Position numbers and translations under genes: made by a program. From Actinomycetes bacterium (GTDB lineage: Bacteria; Actinomycetota; Actinomycetes; Propionibacteriales; Propionibacteriaceae), in contig JAEYUH010000349.1 in NCBI GenBank assembly GCA_023432725.1, forward strand, positions 1 to 10,394: 10,394 nucleotides of DNA. The letters run 5' to 3'. Under the pieces are notes generated by a model. It saw only the letters and a list, made by a program, of their open reading frames with translations, was not told where the DNA came from and did not search any database. Shown one piece after another: positions 6,702 through 10,394 of the stretch; within the stretch, counting starts at the first letter, position 1; every line of letters begins with the position of its first letter.

Positions 6702-7946
6702 TCAGGGTAGCGCGGGCGCCTCGGCGCCGGGAGTGAGCCCGGACGCCTCCGCGGCGGCGATCGCCCGCGCCAGCACGTCCCGCTCGGCGACCCCCAACGC
6801 CCGCGCGGCCTTCACCACGTCGTCGAACTCGGGGGTGGCTGTCACGATGCGGCCGTCGCGGTGGCCGACCTTGACCCGGACCGGCCTGTCGTCGACCAGC
6901 ACCTCCACCCAGTCGCGCTCCAGGACGTGCTTCGTCGCGGGCACCTCCCGGACCCCGAGGGTGGGCACCAGCCGGAAGATGTGGTCGCGAAGCGCGAGCA
7001 GGTCGGCGTCCGACCCGAGGACGTGCAGGGTGTGGGCCGGGCGTCCCTTCTTCATCAGGATCGGGCTGAGCCAGGCGTCGTCCGCGCCGGCGTCCAGCAG
7101 CGCCGCCAGCACCCCCGGCCACAGCCGCGGATCCAGGTCATCGACGTTGGCCTCCAGCAGCCACGCGCTCGGCCGGTCGGCAGCAGCGCTGTGGTAGCCG
7201 GACGGTTGGGCCACCACCACCCGCACCACGTTCGGGCGGCCGGGGTCGTCCCGCGAACCGGCTCCCAGCCCCACCTTGAGCACCCGACCATCCGGCAGGG
7301 CCGCCGCGGGGCGGGCGAGGGTGGTCACCAGGGCCATGCCGGTGGGGGTGGCCAACTCGCCTTCGTCGCCGGCCAGCACGCTCCAGCCGGTGGCAAGTTC
7401 CAGGACGGCGGGGACGGGAACCGGGATCTCGCCGTGGGAGGTGCGCACGCTGCCCGACCCGACCCCTACCGGGCCGGCCGACAGCTCGGTCAGGGCCAGG
7501 TCGTCCAGTGCCGCGCAGACCCCGACGATGTCGGCTATCGAGTCCCACGCGCCCACCTCGTGGAAGTGCACCCGCTCGACCTCGATGCCGTGGGCCCTGG
7601 CCTCGGCGCGGGCCAGCGCCTCGAAGACAGCGAGCGCGTTCTGCCTGACAGCGGGCTTCAGCGGCGCGGCCTGGAGCATGGAGCGGATCGTGGTCCAGTC
7701 GCGGTGCGGCAGGTCGGCAACCAGCACGGAGACCTCGACCCGGCAGGCGCGCAGCCCGGCGCGGCGGACCTCCTGCGCGGTGAGGCTCACGGTCGCGGGC
7801 AGGACGGCCTCGACCGCCGTCCGCACCACGTCCAGCGAGGCGCCGGCATCGAGCAGTGCGGCGAGCAGCATGTCGCCCGCCACCCCGTTGCGGGCGTCGA
7901 TCCAGCCGATCCTGGAAGTGGCCTCCGACTGCGGGGCTGCGCTCAT
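6702..7946 (-). CDS. larC: LarC, nickel-pincer cofactor biosynthesis (nickel insertion) protein
   Basis: LarC inserts nickel into the pincer mononucleotide made from nicotinic acid adenine dinucleotide by LarB and LarE, completing the LarA cofactor. The 414-residue product shows the family marks: GVAGDMLLAALLDAG (residues 21-35), HFHEVGAWDSIADIVG (127-142), HGEIPVPVPAV (171-181), ATPTGMAL (199-206), then the C-terminal half with EANVDDLDP (265-273) and SPILMKKGRP (294-303). It is one uninterrupted frame; in L. plantarum the two halves are joined only by programmed frameshifting. ATG 7946 is preceded by AGGA about nine bases upstream and lies 27 bases after the GH3 stop; the regulator gene follows 4 bases behind. 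No larB or larE is visible here, so they must lie elsewhere if the pathway is complete. The call is secure and supports the LarA call nearby. Confidence 0.93.
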   Translation of the reverse strand: MSAAPQSEATSRIGWIDARNGVAGDMLLAALLDAGASLDVVRTAVEAVLPATVSLTAQEVRRAGLRACRVEVSVLVADLPHRDWTTIRSMLQAAPLKPAVRQNALAVFEALARAEARAHGIEVERVHFHEVGAWDSIADIVGVCAALDDLALTELSAGPVGVGSGSVRTSHGEIPVPVPAVLELATGWSVLAGDEGELATPTGMALVTTLARPAAALPDGRVLKVGLGAGSRDDPGRPNVVRVVVAQPSGYHSAAADRPSAWLLEANVDDLDPRLWPGVLAALLDAGADDAWLSPILMKKGRPAHTLHVLGSDADLLALRDHIFRLVPTLGVREVPATKHVLERDWVEVLVDDRPVRVKVGHRDGRIVTATPEFDDVVKAARALGVAERDVLARAIAAAEASGLTPGAEAPALP

Positions 7947-7973
7947 GGGCGCGATCCTATGACGCCCCCCGGC

Positions 7974-10115
7974 TCAGGCGACCGTCAACTCCGCGACGTG
8001 GGCGTCGTGGGCGCTGGAGGTGCCGACATAGACGGTGAAGGTTCCCGTGGGCACCACGAACCCGCGCTCGTCGTCCGACCAGACCGACAGCGGGTGGCTG
8101 GTCGCGCCCGGGTCGACGGTGATCTCCACCGTGCGGCTCTCGCCGGGTTCGAGGAACGCCTTGGCGAACCCCACCAGACGCTTCGGCGGCTGGCCGGGGG
8201 AGGGGACCCCCAGGTACACCTGGACCACCTCGGCGCCGGCGACCTGCCCTGTGTTCGCCACCCTCGCCCGGACCACGACCGGCCGAGTGCCGTCGTTGTC
8301 GGTGCCCTCCACCGTCACGTCGCTGATCGAGAAGGTGGTGTACGACAGGCCGTAGCCGAACGGGAACAGCGGCTCGATGGCCTGCGACTGGTGCCAGCGG
8401 TAGCCGATCTCGCGGCCCTCGGAGTAGGTGATGGTCGGGAAGCCTTCGCCGGCGTCCACGCCCGGGTACCGGTCAGGGCGGCCGGCGTAGAACGTGTCGT
8501 CCTCGCTGCGCGGGTAGGTGGTGGGCAGCTTGCCGGACGGGTTGACGACGCCGAACACCAGGTCGGCCACGACGTGGCCGTCTTCGGCGCCCTGGTTCCA
8601 CGCCTCGAGCACCGCCGGCGCGCGGTCCAGCCAGGGCATCAGGACGGGGCTGGAGTCCTTCAGGACCACCACTGTCCGCTCCACCAGGCCGAGCAGCGCC
8701 GCCACCATCTCGTCCTGCCGGTCCGCCATCGCTATCGAGGGCCGGTCGGCGCCCTCGGTGGCCACCACGCCAGCCATCACGATGAGGGTGTCTGCCTGCC
8801 GGGCTGCGGCGACCGCCTCGTCGAGGTTGGACAGGTCCCGCGCGACGGTCACCTTTTCGACAGTCGCCGTCGAGCCGAGGCCGGCCAGCAAGTCCCGCAT
8901 CCCGTCCACCGGGGTCACGGTGTAGAGCGGGGTCACCTTGGACGATCCGCCGCCGCCCTGGCACGCGTCGTCGACGAAGTCCTTCTGGCCGACGATCAGC
9001 ACGCGGCCGGCGGAGGCGGCATCGAGCGGGAGCAGGCCACCGTCGTTCTTGAGCAGCACGGCGGTCTGCTCACCGATCCGGCGGGAGCGGGCGCCGTTGG
9101 TCGCGGCGTCGATCGCCGTGGGGGCGTAGGGGCGCTCGAACTGCCCGAACCTGAACATCTGGGTGTAGCGGCGCACCAGGGCACGGTCGACAGTCTCTAT
9201 CTCGAGGCTGGTGTCCTGCAGGGCTGCCTTCACGTTGGCCTCGTTGAGCCACTTCGCGTCCGGCATCTCGTGGTCCATCCCTGCGGTCAGCGAGCCGGCG
9301 GCCGACCGGCAGGACCAGAAGTCGCTCTGGACGTAGCCCTCGAACCCCCAGTCGGTACGCAGCACGTCGTGCAGCAGGTAGCGGTTCTCGGTCGCGTACA
9401 CCCCCCGGACGCGGTTGTAGGCGCTCATCACCGCCGCGATCCCGGCGTCCTTCACCAGCATCTCGAAAGGCAGCAGGTAGAGCTCGCGCAGCACTCCTTC
9501 GTCGATCTCGACGCTGGCCCGGAACCGCTCGGTCTCCTGGTCGTTGACCACGTAGTGCTTGGCCATCGCGATCACGTCGTGGGACTGGATCGCCCGGGTG
9601 ACCGCCACCCCCATCACGCCGGACAGGTAGGGGTCCTCGGAGAAGTACTCGAAGTTGCGCCCGGAGATCGGGGTGCGGTGCAGGCACACGCCCGGCCCCT
9701 CCAGCACGTGCTGGCCGAGCGCTGCCGTCTCGTCGCCGATGATGTCGCCGTACTCGGTGGCCAGGTCGGTATCGAAGCCGGCGGCCAGCGCGATCGTCAT
9801 GGGCAGGGCGGTGGCCGGCGGTGACGGGGTGCCATCGCCCATGCCGACCCCCACCGGGCCGTTGGTGATCCGGAACCGCGGGATGCCGAGCTCGTCGATG
9901 GCGGCGACGTGCCGCTCGATCCTGATCTGCGCGGCGAGCTGCTCCATCTCTTCAGCCGTCGTCGCCTGGTTGCTGAGGCTGTAGATGTCGATGGTCTCCA
10001 TCGCGCCGTGCAATTGGGCGATCTTCTGCTCGAGGGTCATCGCCGCGACGAGGCTCGTCGCGCGCTCGCGGGGGGTGGCCGTCTGGTCGAGCCAGGGCTT
10101 GTCGGTCTGGGTCAT
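7974..10115 (-). CDS. Glycoside hydrolase family 3 beta-glycosidase, intracellular
   Basis: The 713-residue product is a retaining GH3 enzyme. The N-terminal TIM-barrel part carries GRNFEYFSEDPYLSG (residues 152-166), the substrate-binding Lys186-His187 in AMAKHYVVND, and the likely nucleophile Asp265 in GYVQSDFWSCRSAAGSL. The second domain includes EGADRPS and NQGAEDGHVVADLVFG, the latter typical of the GH3 C-terminal alpha/beta domain. A fibronectin-III-like domain follows to the end (from roughly residue 600). There is no PA14 insert and no signal peptide or lipobox (it begins MTQTDKPWLDQTATPRERA), so it should act on imported oligosaccharides or glycosides in the cytoplasm. Start ATG 10115 has AGGAG at 10121-10125; open frame continues upstream but through the promoter. 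It heads the GH3-larC-regulator operon. Beta-glucosidase activity is the family's commonest; the natural substrate here, perhaps an aldobiouronic acid, is inference. Confidence 0.92.
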   Translation of the reverse strand: MTQTDKPWLDQTATPRERATSLVAAMTLEQKIAQLHGAMETIDIYSLSNQATTAEEMEQLAAQIRIERHVAAIDELGIPRFRITNGPVGVGMGDGTPSPPATALPMTIALAAGFDTDLATEYGDIIGDETAALGQHVLEGPGVCLHRTPISGRNFEYFSEDPYLSGVMGVAVTRAIQSHDVIAMAKHYVVNDQETERFRASVEIDEGVLRELYLLPFEMLVKDAGIAAVMSAYNRVRGVYATENRYLLHDVLRTDWGFEGYVQSDFWSCRSAAGSLTAGMDHEMPDAKWLNEANVKAALQDTSLEIETVDRALVRRYTQMFRFGQFERPYAPTAIDAATNGARSRRIGEQTAVLLKNDGGLLPLDAASAGRVLIVGQKDFVDDACQGGGGSSKVTPLYTVTPVDGMRDLLAGLGSTATVEKVTVARDLSNLDEAVAAARQADTLIVMAGVVATEGADRPSIAMADRQDEMVAALLGLVERTVVVLKDSSPVLMPWLDRAPAVLEAWNQGAEDGHVVADLVFGVVNPSGKLPTTYPRSEDDTFYAGRPDRYPGVDAGEGFPTITYSEGREIGYRWHQSQAIEPLFPFGYGLSYTTFSISDVTVEGTDNDGTRPVVVRARVANTGQVAGAEVVQVYLGVPSPGQPPKRLVGFAKAFLEPGESRTVEITVDPGATSHPLSVWSDDERGFVVPTGTFTVYVGTSSAHDAHVAELTVA

Positions 10116-10143
10116 CGCTGCTCCTGTGTCGTGGGGGCTGGGG

Positions 10144-10162
10144 CCAGAGTGGCCCACTCGGG
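10144..10162. promoter_or_regulatory. Inverted repeat ahead of the GH3 gene
   Basis: GAGTGG-C-CCACTC (10147-10159) is a perfect odd-centred inverted repeat, extended to 10144 and 10162 by CC/GG pairs beyond one mismatch. It lies 32-47 bases ahead of the GH3 start, in the leader or promoter of the operon, so it could be an operator or a small RNA hairpin. Confidence 0.35.
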
Positions 10163-10178
10163 CCGGGTCCATCGAGCA

Positions 10179-10194
10179 GTTGCCGCCCGTTGCC
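10179..10194 (-). promoter_or_regulatory. GGCAAC direct-repeat element ahead of the GH3 operon
   Basis: On the minus strand this reads GGCAAC-GGGC-GGCAAC, two copies exactly 10 bases apart, located 64 bases upstream of the GH3 start codon. Its orientation relative to the gene is the same as in the uxaC copy and the right-edge copy. It is probably the binding site of a shared regulator. Confidence 0.55.
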
Positions 10195-10229
10195 CCGCTG
10201 CGCGACTCTCGAGGGGCCGGACCGGGGGC

Positions 10230-10247
10230 CGTGGCGGGGCCGCCACG
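10230..10247. promoter_or_regulatory. Perfect 18-base palindrome between the divergent promoters
   Basis: CGTGGCGG-GG-CCGCCACG has perfect 8-base inverted arms around a 2-base centre. It sits midway between the two GGCAAC elements of the GH3/right-edge intergenic region. Its symmetry and length suit a dimeric regulator such as a LacI-family protein better than the direct repeats do; a GC hairpin with no function is also possible. Confidence 0.4.
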
Positions 10248-10259
10248 CGCGGCAGGTGG

Positions 10260-10265
10260 TAGCGT
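10260..10265 (+). promoter_or_regulatory. Possible -10 hexamer for the right-edge gene
   Basis: TAGCGT fits the actinobacterial TAnnnT pattern and is directly followed by the GGCAAC repeats, which would then cover the transcription start. A similar arrangement (GGTATGCG followed by repeats) is seen at 4353-4360 ahead of the larA-like gene. No convincing -35 is present. Confidence 0.22.
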
Positions 10266-10267
10266 GC

Positions 10268-10283
10268 GGCAACCAGCGGCAAC
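10268..10283 (+). promoter_or_regulatory. GGCAAC direct-repeat element ahead of the right-edge gene
   Basis: The plus strand reads GGCAAC-CAGC-GGCAAC, again with a 10-base period and an nnGC spacer, about 96 bases before the ATG at 10380. It is the mirror-image partner of the GH3 copy, so each divergent gene has its own element in the same relative orientation. Confidence 0.55.
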
Positions 10284-10379
10284 CGATTGTGGGAGGGCGT
10301 CGTCGGCTGGTTGATTGGTCACCGAAGGACGGCACCGCCGCCGCACACCAGACCCCACCACCTGCGCCCAGGAGTACCG

Positions 10380-10394
10380 ATGACAACGACCCCC
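10380..10394 (+). CDS. Start of an unidentified gene, five codons only
   Basis: ATG 10380 begins MTTTP before the window ends. A strong AGGAG at 10370-10374, five bases ahead of the ATG, and the divergent regulated promoter region support a real start. The product cannot be named from five residues. Its sharing of the GGCAAC element with the GH3 and uxaC operons suggests a member of the same sugar-acid regulon, such as a transporter component or the missing dehydratase, but that is only a guess. Confidence 0.5.

Noticed and set aside
6861..9824. A 987-codon open frame on the plus strand
   Set aside because: It lies antisense to larC and the GH3 gene, both with clear motifs. Its translation is rich in Gly, Arg, His and Val with no family motif, as expected from the complementary frame of GC-rich genes.
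10268..10310. GGCAAC as the -35 of an ECF sigma promoter with a CGTC -10
   Set aside because: CGTC occurs at different distances behind the uxaC and right-edge copies and is absent behind the GH3 copy, and ECF promoters do not need paired hexamers.
1..10394. tRNA, rRNA, CRISPR array, insertion sequence or attachment site
   Set aside because: No cloverleaf-like sequence, regularly spaced repeats, transposase motif or terminal inverted repeats were seen on reading both strands.

Overview
The window is GC-rich throughout, with codon third positions dominated by G and C, good AGGAG-type ribosome binding sites and tightly packed operons. This points to a high-GC actinobacterium; the genus cannot be fixed from sequence reading alone. 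All seven complete genes fit one theme: uptake and breakdown of uronic or aldonic acids, with an unusual nickel-cofactor branch.

Layout, left to right. (1) Positions 1-306, minus strand: the N-terminal part of a membrane protein resembling NhaD/CitMHS-type sodium:proton antiporters, cut by the window edge. (2) Positions 429-4319, minus strand: a tight three-gene operon read uxaC (glucuronate isomerase), then a mannitol dehydrogenase-family fructuronate reductase (uxuB-like, overlapping uxaC by 4 bases), then a PfkB-family sugar kinase (probable KDG kinase, 4 bases downstream). (3) Positions 4419-5708, plus strand: a LarA-family protein with all the nickel-pincer-cofactor residues, divergent from uxaC across a 99-base promoter region. 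(4) Positions 5642-10115, minus strand: an operon read GH3 glycosidase, larC (nickel-pincer cofactor synthesis), then a LacI-family regulator whose 3' end overlaps larA tail-to-tail by 67 bases. (5) Positions 10380-10394, plus strand: the first five codons of another gene, divergent from the GH3 gene.

How they may work together (inference): the GH3 enzyme frees sugars or uronates in the cytoplasm; UxaC and the UxuB-like reductase turn glucuronate into mannonate; the LarA homologue, activated with help from LarC, could interconvert C2-epimeric aldonates such as mannonate and gluconate; and the kinase phosphorylates the 2-keto-3-deoxy product. No mannonate dehydratase (uxuA), larB or larE is seen in the window. 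A repeated 16-base element, GGCAAC-nnGC-GGCAAC, occurs ahead of uxaC, the GH3 gene and the right-edge gene, in the same orientation relative to each. This suggests one regulon, possibly under the encoded LacI-type protein, although a direct repeat is not the usual LacI-family operator.

No RNA genes, insertion sequences, CRISPR arrays or integration sites were seen.
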